This document shows positions 14,628 to 23,246 of a stretch of 31,695 nt of DNA, piece after piece. The position numbers and the translations under genes are program-made. The notes below the pieces were generated by a model. The model searched no databases and had not been told where the DNA came from. It saw only the letters and a list, made by a program, of their open reading frames with translations. Within the stretch, counting starts at the first letter, position 1. Every line of letters starts with the position of its first letter. The DNA is taken from assembly GCA_012523605.1 (NCBI GenBank), contig JAAYTY010000154.1, positions 1-31,695 on the forward strand, in the 5' to 3' direction. Source of the stretch: Candidatus Fermentibacterota bacterium (GTDB lineage Bacteria > Fermentibacterota > Fermentibacteria > Fermentibacterales > Fermentibacteraceae).

Positions 14628-17600
14628 CCGAGCTGGCGCCCGGGAGCCTGCCCGGAGGCCGTTCCCAGGGTCGGCAGGCTTTTCTCGACCTCCGCGATCA
14701 GCGCGTCCAGATCCCTGTGTCTTTCCGTCCCCGCAGATCCTTCGAAGTCCGCCGGGGCGGCTGCGCTCTTTTCGGCGAGGGCAGACAGCGCGGCGTCCCG
14801 GCACTGCGCGGGCACTTCCCCTGATGAGGCCAGCCACTCCAGGATGAGCTCCGCGAGTTCGGACCTGCCGTCTTCCGAAGCGAGGCGGGCGATATGCAGG
14901 AGGCTCTCTCCGACCGCGGACCGGTCGCCCTTCTCCCTGCCGCGGCGAAGCGCCTCTTCGTGGCACCTTGCAGCGCTCAGGACATTCCCGGCCTCCTTCT
15001 CCGCCACTCCCTGGAAGTTCAGGATGTCGGCAAGATAGATCTGACAATCCCTGCCTCGCGCGCGGGATGCGACCCCGGCGCAGTAGTCCCTGGCCCTGGC
15101 CCATTGCCCGGAACTGCAGAACATCTCGGCAAGAGCCTTCTCGCAGATCGCCACACCGAGGTCATAGCCGATTCGGCCGTACATCTCCATGCTCCTGTGT
15201 AGAAGGGCCTCGGCTTCCGCACACCTCCCCCTTCTCATCTCGATCATGCCCAGCGCGCGTGCGGCGCTGCCCCTGCCGAAGTCGTCGCCCAGGGATTCGG
15301 CGCATTCCAGGCTCTTCCGGACGAGGTCTTCGGCCTCGTCGAGCCTTCCCGCCTCGATCTCGGTGAAGGCGAGGTTCGTGTATGCCAGAGGATGGTTCGA
15401 TATGTCGCCCGATTCGGCATAGAGGCGTATCGCCTCCTCGAAACGGGCCCGGGCCTCCTCGTACTCCTTCCGGAGGTAGTGCCCCAGCCCCATGCCGGTT
15501 TCGGTCCGGGCCATGAGGTCGCGCCTGCCGGATCTGGCGGCATACGAGTGGGCTTTGCGGAAGGCTTGCATGAGCGAGTCGCTCTGCCCGAGAGAGTAGA
15601 AGATGAGCCCCGTTCCGCAGAGGGCGAAGCCCGTGTCGCCCGGCTGATCGAGCGGCTCCAGAATGGCCACGGCCTCTTCCAGGATTCTCCCGGCAAGGGC
15701 ATAGGAGGCCCTTCGATAGGACATCCAGCCGTGCCATGCCATTATCCGCCCCCTGAGCGCGGGATCGCATTCCGGGGTTCCGGAGGCGAGCGCGGATAGC
15801 TCCCTGAAGAGCTCCTCCCCCTCGGAGTAGGCGCATGTCGAGTCCAGAAAGCTGTAAAGACCGGGGGCGGCGTCCGCGAGATCGGCCAGCATTCCCCGCT
15901 CCAGCGCTCTCTTCCATGCCGATCTGATGTCGCCGGCCCTGGAGGAGGCGGCTTTCAGCGCGCCCCTCTTCTCTTCGCCCATCGAGCAGAGACCGGAGGT
16001 CGAGACCCAGGAAATAATGCAGGAGGCATGCCTGTCGAGTGTCGCGAGTTCGTCCTCTCCGTCTGCCGAGAGCTTCTCCCTTGCGTACTGCCTCACCACC
16101 TCGACCAGTTCGAAGGAGCCCGGCGAGCTCGTTCTGACGAGCGACTTGTCGAGGAGCCCCAGAAGTACCGGCGGACCGGCCAGGGAAACCCGGGCTGCGG
16201 AGGCCCTGTCGAATCGGTTACGGAACACCGAGAGCCTTGCCAGAGCCTCCCGCTCCGCTGGGGACAGAAGAAGCCAGGAGTATTCGAAGACAGCCCTGAG
16301 GCTCCTGTGCCTCTCGGGGATCCCCCTCTGGACGCTCTCAAGGAAGTCCAGGCTCTTTGCGGTCTCGTCGAGGATCTCGGACGGACTCATCAGCCTAGCC
16401 CATCCCGCCGCGAGTTCAAGCGCAAGCGGCATTCCCTGCAGGAGAATCGCGAGTCTCGAGATGCTCTCCAGTTCCGGGCCGGAAGGCCGGTAGTCCGGGA
16501 TCTGCGCTCTGGCGCTCTCCAGAAAGAGCTTCACCGCCCCGAAATCACCGCCGCTCTCGAAGGAGCCGGGAGGCGGGCACTCGAGGCCGCCGATCTCGAA
16601 GACGATCTCGCAGGGGATGCCCAGCCGCTCCCGGCTCGTGACCAGGAAGGTCACGAGCGGCGCGGACGCGACGAGGCGCGAAACGATATCCGGGGCTCCG
16701 GCAAGGTGCTCGAGGTTGTCGAGCACCAGGAGCATCTTCCGATCGCGAAGGAATCTCTCTACCTGTTCGAGAGGCTCTTCGGGTCCGTACATCCTCAGTT
16801 TGAGCGCTCCGCCGATGGCTTCTGCAATGCTGTCGGGCCTGTCCAGCGGCGCGAGCGGAACAAAACAGGATCCGTACCTGAATTCCGGATGGATTTCCGC
16901 CATGACCTGCTGCGCCAGCCGGGTCTTCCCCATGCCTCCGGCCCCAACGATGGAAACCAGCCGGGTGGAGGGGGTGAGAAGAAGGCGGCACAGCTCCCCC
17001 AGCTCCACCTCGCGGCCGACGAGGGGAGCGAGAGGCGGGAGCTGGGCGCCGGCTCCACGGGCGTCTTTGGCCCTCGGCGGAGGGAATCCGGCCCAGGGAA
17101 GATCGACGTCCTCGAGCTGGAGGATCGCCCGCGGCACTTCGAAACTGCGCAGTATGTGTACCCCCAGATCCTTCGTGCCGGCGCCGGGCGGCAGAGGCAG
17201 GGATGCGGCAGCCTCCTCGGTAAGGAGGGTCTGGCCTCCCCATGCGGCCGAGAGCAGGCGCGCCGTCAGGCTGACATCTGCGCCGAAGAGATCGCCTTCC
17301 CTTTCGACCGCCCGGCCCGAATGCACGGCTATCCTCACACGGAGGCCCCCGGTATCGGTCCAGTCCCCTGCGGCCATCGCTCTCTGCACCTCGAGGGCGC
17401 AGCGGAGCGGATCGCCGCCCTCGAAGCAGGCGAAGAAGCCGTCTCCGGTGTGCTTGACGACACGCCCACCGTTGCGCTCCACGGCCCCGGCTATGATCCG
17501 GTCGTGTCTCGCCAGGGCGGAGGCCATCGCTGCGGGTCTGGTCTGCCAGCGCTCGCTGGAGCCCTCGATGTCGGTCATGAGGAAGACGGCTTCGACTTCT

Positions 17601-17659
17601 CCTGCGGACGGGTCTATCGGAGGCTGTTCAGGGGGGGCGCCCGGTGCGGCGGCACTCAA
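14624..17659 (-). CDS. Class III adenylate/guanylate cyclase fused to STAND NTPase and TPR-like repeats
   Basis: About 1011 residues. The cyclase domain (about 22-180) has metal-binding D30 (TDIEGS) and D73 (TGDGFF). Substrate-specifying K69 and D123 predict ATP. Transition-state R134 is present, but the usual Asn at 130 is Ser. A NB-ARC/STAND ATPase follows: LVGREVEL at 213-220, Walker A GAGGMGKT at 239-246, Walker B KMLLVLDNLEHL. The C-terminal 450 residues are TPR-like (for example RFEEAIRLYAESGDISNHPLAYTNLA). The start is TTG at 17659, overlapping the previous stop as TTGA; the longer frame lies inside that gene. The domain order mirrors the convergent GGDEF protein. cAMP synthesis is likely but may be weakened by the Asn-to-Ser change. 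Confidence 0.9.
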   Translation of the reverse strand: MSAAAPGAPPEQPPIDPSAGEVEAVFLMTDIEGSSERWQTRPAAMASALARHDRIIAGAVERNGGRVVKHTGDGFFACFEGGDPLRCALEVQRAMAAGDWTDTGGLRVRIAVHSGRAVEREGDLFGADVSLTARLLSAAWGGQTLLTEEAAASLPLPPGAGTKDLGVHILRSFEVPRAILQLEDVDLPWAGFPPPRAKDARGAGAQLPPLAPLVGREVELGELCRLLLTPSTRLVSIVGAGGMGKTRLAQQVMAEIHPEFRYGSCFVPLAPLDRPDSIAEAIGGALKLRMYGPEEPLEQVERFLRDRKMLLVLDNLEHLAGAPDIVSRLVASAPLVTFLVTSRERLGIPCEIVFEIGGLECPPPGSFESGGDFGAVKLFLESARAQIPDYRPSGPELESISRLAILLQGMPLALELAAGWARLMSPSEILDETAKSLDFLESVQRGIPERHRSLRAVFEYSWLLLSPAEREALARLSVFRNRFDRASAARVSLAGPPVLLGLLDKSLVRTSSPGSFELVEVVRQYAREKLSADGEDELATLDRHASCIISWVSTSGLCSMGEEKRGALKAASSRAGDIRSAWKRALERGMLADLADAAPGLYSFLDSTCAYSEGEELFRELSALASGTPECDPALRGRIMAWHGWMSYRRASYALAGRILEEAVAILEPLDQPGDTGFALCGTGLIFYSLGQSDSLMQAFRKAHSYAARSGRRDLMARTETGMGLGHYLRKEYEEARARFEEAIRLYAESGDISNHPLAYTNLAFTEIEAGRLDEAEDLVRKSLECAESLGDDFGRGSAARALGMIEMRRGRCAEAEALLHRSMEMYGRIGYDLGVAICEKALAEMFCSSGQWARARDYCAGVASRARGRDCQIYLADILNFQGVAEKEAGNVLSAARCHEEALRRGREKGDRSAVGESLLHIARLASEDGRSELAELILEWLASSGEVPAQCRDAALSALAEKSAAAPADFEGSAGTERHRDLDALIAEVEKSLPTLGTASGQAPGRQLG

Positions 17660-18273
17660 TCGGGGAACCCCGCCTTGATCGCCCCCCAGGTGGCCTCCGA
17701 GGTCCCCTGCTCGTACTCGATCATCAGCATCGAAGAGACGCCCTCCGGATACCCTGTCTGCGCCGCGGGGTCGGTGGCGGAGAGGGTTCTCATTCCCCTC
17801 GTGTACCAGCGCCATGTGAAGAAGAAGCCGTCACCGCCGCTCCTGGAGATCTCGATCAGCAGGTTCGAGCCCTCCGGCACCGCGAAAGGCGCGGGCAGCT
17901 GGAAGGTGAACCACTCCAGATAGCCGGCCGTGAGCGTCAGTGTGTCCGCCGACATGACGAGGGTCTTCGTGCCGTCCAGGAAGTTCAGGTCGAAGAAGGG
18001 GCTCAGCACGGTATCGGGGCAGAGGCCGAGATACATCTCCGTGTCCGCGTACCATGCCGCGGTGTCGCCCTCGTGGCTGTGCTGCCAGGAGATGCCGGTT
18101 ATCTCCATCGGTGTTTCCAGCTCGGTCCATGGCACTACCAACTGGTAGCGCAGGGAGGGGATTCAATCGGAGCACCACGGCATCGTCGTCGAGGAGACGG
18201 GCTCCCCTATCACCAGCACATCCGAACCGACCAGGGAGTACGCGAGCAGGACCGCGGTCGTGGATCTCAGCAA
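17656..18273 (-). CDS. Secreted protein interrupted by an in-frame TGA
   Basis: One reading frame of 206 codons runs from TTG 18273 (GGAGG six bases upstream; an adjacent CTG is at 18270) to the stop at 17656. It is broken only by TGA at 18163-18165 (codon 37). Before it is a signal peptide (LRSTTAVLLAYSLVGSDVLV) and TTMPWCSD. After it comes IPSLRYQLVVPWTELETPMEITGI and a beta-rich domain of about 168 residues with several Trp. The N-terminal overlap with the kinase and the C-terminal TTGA overlap with the cyclase show the frame is the native one. A CGA-to-TGA change (Arg) would explain it. Readthrough, selenocysteine or sequence error are alternatives. A shorter product from TTG 18141 would lack the signal peptide. 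Function unknown. Confidence 0.7.
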
Positions 18274-21134
18274 CTCCCGCCTCCCTTCCCGCCCGTGTCC
18301 GTGCCGGGCTTCTTCACCGAGGCTATGGCCTCACGCGCCCTCGAGAGAAGCGTCTGTATGGAGAAGGGCTTCTGCAGGAAGAAGACGCCGTCCTCGAGGG
18401 CTCCGTCCTCAGAGACCACCATGCCCGAGTAGCCAGATATGAACAGAACGGCCGCGCCGGGACAGACGCGGAGAACCTGCTCACTGACCTCGCGGCCGCT
18501 CATCACGGGCATCACCATGTCGGAGAGAAGCAGGTCCACCGGCCCTCTGGAGGAGGCCAGCCGGGCGGCGTCCTCCGGCCGAGGGACCTCGATCACCGAG
18601 AATCCCGCGTTCTCGAAGACCTCGCACATGAGTCTGCGCAGGGACACGTCGTCCTCGACCACCAGAACCGTCCCCGTCATGGGGCAGGACGCCTGTGAAG
18701 GGATCTCCCCGGGCTCGCCGGGGGACTCGGAGCGGAGATTCACCCCGCGGTCGAGAGGCAGAAAAACGGTAAACGTGCTGCCGCAGCCGGGCTCGCTCTC
18801 GACACGGATCTGCCCGCCGTGCTGTTTGACTATCCCATAGACCATGGCAAGCCCGAGCCCCGTGCCCTTTCCCACCTCCTTCGTCGTGAAGAAGGGGTCG
18901 AAGACCAGCTTCAGCGTCTCCCTGTCCATGCCGGAGCCGTTGTCGATCACGGACAGGACCGCATAGTCGCCGGGAGGGACGTCGGGATCGCGGTCGTCGC
19001 AGTCCTGCTCGATCCTCCGGCTCGACGTGCGAAGGATTATCCTGCCCGTTCCGGCGATCGCATCCCGGGCGTTGATGCAGAGGTTCATCAGAATCTGCTC
19101 TATCTGGGACCGGTCCGCCCTTGTGGCCCCCAGATCCGGGGCGAGGTCGGTGACGACCTCGATCTGCTCCCCGATGAGCCTGCGGAGCATCGTGGAGAAC
19201 GACGAGATCAGCTCGTTGAGATCGATGCTCTCCAGCGTGAACATCTGCTTGCGCCCGAAGGCGAGGAGCTGGCCCGTGAGGCTCCTGGCCTTCTCCGCCG
19301 CCTTCGATATCTCGCTGAGGGTCTCGCGGATGCTCTCGTCACCCCCCGGCAGGTTCCTCTGGAGCACCTCGGCCCTTCCCAGGATGACGGTGAGAAGATT
19401 GTTGAAGTCATGGGCGATGCCCCCGGCCAGCCTGCCGATGGACTCCAGCCTCTGGGCCAGCGAGAGCCTGCTTTCGAGATCCCGCTGTTCCCTTATGGCC
19501 CGGATCCTGTCCGTGATGTCGCGCGCCAAGCCCAGAACGGAATCTACTCCCCCGTCCGGGCCCTGCAGAGGCACCAGCCAGGTTCCGAGGAAGCGCCTGC
19601 CGCCCGGGAACTCGGTTTCGGACTCCCTGTATTCCGGTTTCCCCGTCCTGAAGACCTGCTCCAGCGAGGCGAGCTGCTGGGCCGATCTGACGGGATCGAA
19701 CAGTTCTGCCCTGCGAAGGCCGATTATGGCTCCCGGGGCGACTCCGAAGGCCTTCGCCGCGGTCGTGTTCAGGTATTTCACCCTGTCGTCCCGGCCGATG
19801 ACGAAGATCATGTCCTGAGCCGCCTCGGCCAGGGACCTGTAGCGTTCCTCGCTCTCGCGGAGGGCTTCCACGGCATCCCTGATCGCCGTGATGTCCTCGG
19901 TGATTATAGCCACCCTGTCCACGTTCCCCGCGTCGTCGGTGATCGCATAGAAGTGCTGTGAAACGTATTTCGCGGAATCGGGCCGCCTGCCCCTGGGCTT
20001 CAGTTCGGGGATGTGGAGGGTTCCCCCCTTTTCGTACACGCGCCTCACGGCATCCGCCCACTCGCCCAGGTATCCGTCGCGCTCGTCGAGCCTGAAACTG
20101 CCGCGGGGAGTTTCCATGTCCCTGCGAACCTCGGCCGGGGGGATGGCCCAGATCTTCCGCCAGGCCCTGTTGCAGAAAAGAAGGCGGCCGTTCCTGTCCC
20201 TGACCGAGATGCCCAGGGGCGACTCGTCTAGCACCGCTCTCGCGAACTGCTCGCTCTTCAGCAGTTCCCGATCCGGCTCGAGCCGGTCACCGACGCGGTC
20301 GAACGTCGCGAGCACCTTCTCCACCCTGCCGTCAAGGCCCTTCACCGGCACGGCGTTGACCGACAGAGCGACCTTCCTTCCGTCTTCGAAACACGCGGTG
20401 ATCCTCTCGCCCTCGACGGGTTTCCCCGTGCGGAAAACTCTCGCCAGCGGTTCGTCCTCGTCGGGGATCGGGATGCCGTCGAGGGTCCGGATCTCCCAGC
20501 CATCCGGCCGGCCGTCGGAAGAGAGGAGGGTGTTTCGTGAAGAGCCGATGATCTGCCCGGCCTTCTCGTTCATGAATTCCACACGCCCGTCGGCGGATAC
20601 GGTCACTATTCCCACGGGAGAGCGCTCAGCGATGTGCTTGAAGAGGTCCCTCTCCTTGTCGAGCGCTTCGGAGGCGCTCTTGAGCATGGTGCTGTCGCTG
20701 GCGAGGCCTTCCGTGAACAGGCTGCCGTCCTCGAGGGATCTTACCGCCCGGCGGTCGGTGATCCAGTGGATAGAGCCGTCCTTCGAGACCAGCCTGTACT
20801 CCATGGAGACGCAGCCCTGTTCGGCGGATTCGAGCGCGGAAAGCGAGGCCAGGTAGGCTTCCCTGTCGTCGGGATGCACCAGCCCGGCCCAGGAGACGGC
20901 GCCGGCGAGGAAGTCATCCCGAGTCCAGCCCGTCACTTCCCTGACTCGCCCTATGAGCTCGATCCAGGGTCCGTCGGGATACCGGGCGCAGAACGCTATG
21001 CCGTGCATGTTCGATTCCAGGGTCTGGAAAAGGGCTTCGAGGCATTTCTTCCTGCTGGGACGCCTGCCCGGCATTTTCCGCTCTCGCTCTCCGGCAGAGG
21101 CCTGATCGCTCCCCGATGATCCGAAGCTCCTCAT
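18267..21134 (-). CDS. Hybrid sensor histidine kinase with four PAS domains and a receiver
   Basis: 955 residues, apparently soluble, with no transmembrane segment. Four PAS-like domains lie in order at about 30-140 (EYRLVSKDGSIHWI), 145-270, 280-400 and 405-525. HisKA follows, with phospho-acceptor H575 (GGIAHDFNNLL), then HATPase_c (NLCINARDAI, DNGSGMD, GKGTGLGLAMV). A C-terminal receiver has phospho-acceptor D872 (LLLSDMVMP) and a conserved KPF. The start is uncertain: GTG 21155, ATG 21134 or ATG 21074 all precede the first PAS. It heads a tight minus-strand series (kinase, secreted protein, cyclase-STAND), so phosphorelay and cyclase output may be linked. It is divergent from the persulfide dioxygenase gene. 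Confidence 0.93.
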   Translation of the reverse strand: MRSFGSSGSDQASAGERERKMPGRRPSRKKCLEALFQTLESNMHGIAFCARYPDGPWIELIGRVREVTGWTRDDFLAGAVSWAGLVHPDDREAYLASLSALESAEQGCVSMEYRLVSKDGSIHWITDRRAVRSLEDGSLFTEGLASDSTMLKSASEALDKERDLFKHIAERSPVGIVTVSADGRVEFMNEKAGQIIGSSRNTLLSSDGRPDGWEIRTLDGIPIPDEDEPLARVFRTGKPVEGERITACFEDGRKVALSVNAVPVKGLDGRVEKVLATFDRVGDRLEPDRELLKSEQFARAVLDESPLGISVRDRNGRLLFCNRAWRKIWAIPPAEVRRDMETPRGSFRLDERDGYLGEWADAVRRVYEKGGTLHIPELKPRGRRPDSAKYVSQHFYAITDDAGNVDRVAIITEDITAIRDAVEALRESEERYRSLAEAAQDMIFVIGRDDRVKYLNTTAAKAFGVAPGAIIGLRRAELFDPVRSAQQLASLEQVFRTGKPEYRESETEFPGGRRFLGTWLVPLQGPDGGVDSVLGLARDITDRIRAIREQRDLESRLSLAQRLESIGRLAGGIAHDFNNLLTVILGRAEVLQRNLPGGDESIRETLSEISKAAEKARSLTGQLLAFGRKQMFTLESIDLNELISSFSTMLRRLIGEQIEVVTDLAPDLGATRADRSQIEQILMNLCINARDAIAGTGRIILRTSSRRIEQDCDDRDPDVPPGDYAVLSVIDNGSGMDRETLKLVFDPFFTTKEVGKGTGLGLAMVYGIVKQHGGQIRVESEPGCGSTFTVFLPLDRGVNLRSESPGEPGEIPSQASCPMTGTVLVVEDDVSLRRLMCEVFENAGFSVIEVPRPEDAARLASSRGPVDLLLSDMVMPVMSGREVSEQVLRVCPGAAVLFISGYSGMVVSEDGALEDGVFFLQKPFSIQTLLSRAREAIASVKKPGTDTGGKGGGSC

Positions 21135-21230
21135 GTCTTCCGAGATATAGAACACCGGGCGTCCGAGGTCACGGAAGCGTCTCCGCCCGGGGAGATGCCG
21201 GGCGCCGGCGCTTTCGGGTCTCGGAAGAGC

Positions 21231-21259
21231 TTGACGAACGACCGCCTGCGATGTCGATT
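21231..21259 (+). promoter_or_regulatory. Possible sigma70-type promoter for the persulfide dioxygenase operon
   Basis: TTGACG (21231-21236) and TCGATT (21254-21259) are separated by 17 bases and lie just before the Shine-Dalgarno at 21270. The -10 is a poor match, so this is a candidate only. Confidence 0.3.
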
Positions 21260-21282
21260 AGCGAATCACGGAGGGAGACGCT

Positions 21283-22719
21283 CTGCAGATCCGGCAGTTC
21301 TTCGTCGAGCATATCGCGCACAGCTCTTATCTTCTCGGATGGAGCGGAGGCTGCGCAATCATAGATCCGGCCCGCGATGCGGATATGTATCTCGATGCCG
21401 CCGCCGACCTCGGTCTGCCGATCAGGCACGTACTGGAGACCCATCTCCATGCCGACTTCGTCTCCGGTCACACGGACCTGGCCGAGGCCGCGGGAGCCTC
21501 CATTTTCGCCCCGGCGGGCGGATTCTGCTCGTTCGATCACATTCCGGTGAAAGGCGGCGACAGGTTCGACCTGGGGGATCTGCGGGTGGATGTAATCGAC
21601 ACGCCGGGCCACACGCCCGAGCATGTCTCATACGTGATCACCGATACTTCCAGAGGCGGTTCTCCCTCGGCCGTCTTCTGCGGAGACACCCTGTTCGTCG
21701 GGGACGTCGGGCGTCCGGACCTTTTTCCGGGCAGGGCGGAGGAGCTTGCATCGAGGCTCTTCGAAAGCCTCCACGGAGGCATTCTAGCGCTTCCGGATCA
21801 CTGCATCGTGTATCCCGCACACGGGGCAGGATCGCTCTGCGGTTCCGCGATCGGTTCCATGAGATGGAGCTCCGTGGGTTACGAGAGGGTCTCTAACCCC
21901 CTGCTCTCCCTCGACAGGCGGTCATTCGTCAGAAGACTCACCGGGGAGATGCCCCCTGTTCCGGACCATTTCGCGAGGTGCAGTGCGCTGAACGCGGCCG
22001 GGGCGGTTCCGGTCCGCGCCCTCCCGGACCCTCTTCCCATGAACCCGCGGGAGTTCCGCAAGCGGATAGAGAACGGCGCGGCGGTGCTGGATGCGCGCCG
22101 CTACGAGTCCTTCGGGGGCATGCACGTGCCCTGCTCGATCAACATAGACATCACCGGGAACTTCCCGGTCTACTCCGGATGGCTCCTTCCCCCGGACAGG
22201 GACATCCTCCTCGTGGCGGACAGCCCGGGGACCGCGCGCACTGCGGTCTCATGGCTGCGCAAGGTCGGCCTCGACAGGACGGTCGGCTTCCTCGAGGGAG
22301 GGCTCCAGTCCTGGGCCGCCTCGGGGATGCGGGTGGGAAAGCTGAGCCAGATGAACGCCGCAGAAGCACTGGATGAGCTTGGGTCCGGCAGGCTCTTCGC
22401 CCTGGTGGACACCCGCCCTGTCCGTGAGCGTGCGGGATCGGAGATACCGGGCGCGATCGCCATCGAGGTACAGCATCTCGTACATCCCGACGGCCTGCTC
22501 GACTCCGGAACGCCGACCGCGGTGCTGTGCAGTTCAGGCCGCAGGTCGAGCATCGGGGCGAGCCTCCTGCTGGCAGCCGGATTCGAAAGGGTCTTCAACG
22601 TAGCGGGAGGGTTCAGCGCCCTGAAGCGGCTTCCGGGCTTCGAAGCGGCCGACCCTGCGGACGGCGGCCCTCCGGAGGGCTCCGGAACGGGGGGGATCGA
22701 GGAGGGTGGAGCCCCGTGA
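21283..22719 (+). CDS. CstB-like persulfide dioxygenase (MBL fold) with pseudo-rhodanese and rhodanese domains
   Basis: 478 residues from a CTG start with GGAGG at 21270-21274, eight bases upstream; it gives MQIRQFFVEHIAHSSYLLGW, the usual N-terminus. An ATG at 21385 would cut off the first strands of the fold. Residues 1-230 are an ETHE1-type metallo-beta-lactamase fold: H54xH56xD58, H110 and D135, matching mononuclear-iron persulfide dioxygenases. Rhodanese 1 (about 245-340) lacks the catalytic Cys (VADSPG). Rhodanese 2 (about 355-460) has C416 in LCSSGRRSS. This is the architecture of CstB, which oxidises persulfides and forms thiosulfate. It is followed, overlapping at GTGA, by sulfur-transporter genes. 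The expected role is sulfide/persulfide detoxification or sulfur assimilation. Confidence 0.92.
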   Translation: MQIRQFFVEHIAHSSYLLGWSGGCAIIDPARDADMYLDAAADLGLPIRHVLETHLHADFVSGHTDLAEAAGASIFAPAGGFCSFDHIPVKGGDRFDLGDLRVDVIDTPGHTPEHVSYVITDTSRGGSPSAVFCGDTLFVGDVGRPDLFPGRAEELASRLFESLHGGILALPDHCIVYPAHGAGSLCGSAIGSMRWSSVGYERVSNPLLSLDRRSFVRRLTGEMPPVPDHFARCSALNAAGAVPVRALPDPLPMNPREFRKRIENGAAVLDARRYESFGGMHVPCSINIDITGNFPVYSGWLLPPDRDILLVADSPGTARTAVSWLRKVGLDRTVGFLEGGLQSWAASGMRVGKLSQMNAAEALDELGSGRLFALVDTRPVRERAGSEIPGAIAIEVQHLVHPDGLLDSGTPTAVLCSSGRRSSIGASLLLAAGFERVFNVAGGFSALKRLPGFEAADPADGGPPEGSGTGGIEEGGAP

Positions 22720-23246
22720 GCCTTCAGACCGGCTGGCACCTGTCTCCCTATGCCGCAGGGGCCGGTATAGGAATCCTCGGCTGGCTTGCCTTCCTGCTCT
22801 CCGACAGGTTCATCGCCTGCTCGTCGTCCTATGCGCGAACGGCCGGCATGATCGAAAGGATCATCCGCAGAGCCGCCCTCGAGAAGCGGGAGTACTACAG
22901 GGAGTTCCCGCCGCGCATCGACTGGGAGTGGATGCTCGTAGCCGGGGTCTTCATCGGGGCATTCCTTTCGTCTGTTCTTGCCGGAGGGCCCGACTTATCG
23001 GCGGTTCCGCCGGCATGGGCCGGATGGTTCGGCGGGTCCGTACCGCTGCGGATCGCGGCTTCGTTCGCGGGAGGCCTTCTCGTCGGATTCGGAGCCAGGT
23101 GGGCCGGGGGCTGCACCAGCGGACACGGAATCAGCGGTACGCTGCAGCTCGCGGTCAGCAGCTGGATAGCAGTCATCCTCTTCTTCGGCGCCGGGATCCT
23201 CGTCGCCGCCGCGCTCTCCGCGCTTGCGCCGTCGGCGGGTGTCTGA
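22716..23246 (+). CDS. YeeE/YedE-family sulfur transporter, first half
   Basis: 176 residues with about four transmembrane segments and the family signature GGCTSGHGISG near residue 130. YeeE/YedE (TsuA-like) proteins move thiosulfate or related sulfur species across the inner membrane through conserved cysteines. The GTG at 22716 overlaps the dioxygenase stop as GTGA, with GGAGG upstream; the longer frame reads inside the dioxygenase gene. It works with the next gene as two halves of one transporter. Confidence 0.88.
   Translation: MSLQTGWHLSPYAAGAGIGILGWLAFLLSDRFIACSSSYARTAGMIERIIRRAALEKREYYREFPPRIDWEWMLVAGVFIGAFLSSVLAGGPDLSAVPPAWAGWFGGSVPLRIAASFAGGLLVGFGARWAGGCTSGHGISGTLQLAVSSWIAVILFFGAGILVAAALSALAPSAGV

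Noticed and set aside
13599..15104. 501-residue minus-strand open frame spanning the convergent stop
   Set aside because: It overlaps two clear genes in other frames and has low-complexity composition typical of GC-rich shadows.
16028..17923. 631-residue plus-strand open frame
   Set aside because: It is antisense to the cyclase-STAND gene, which has clear catalytic motifs; this frame has none.
18163..18165. TGA recoded as a sense codon genome-wide
   Set aside because: TGA is the genuine stop of many genes here (NTGA overlaps), so reassignment of the code is not credible; only a local event is.
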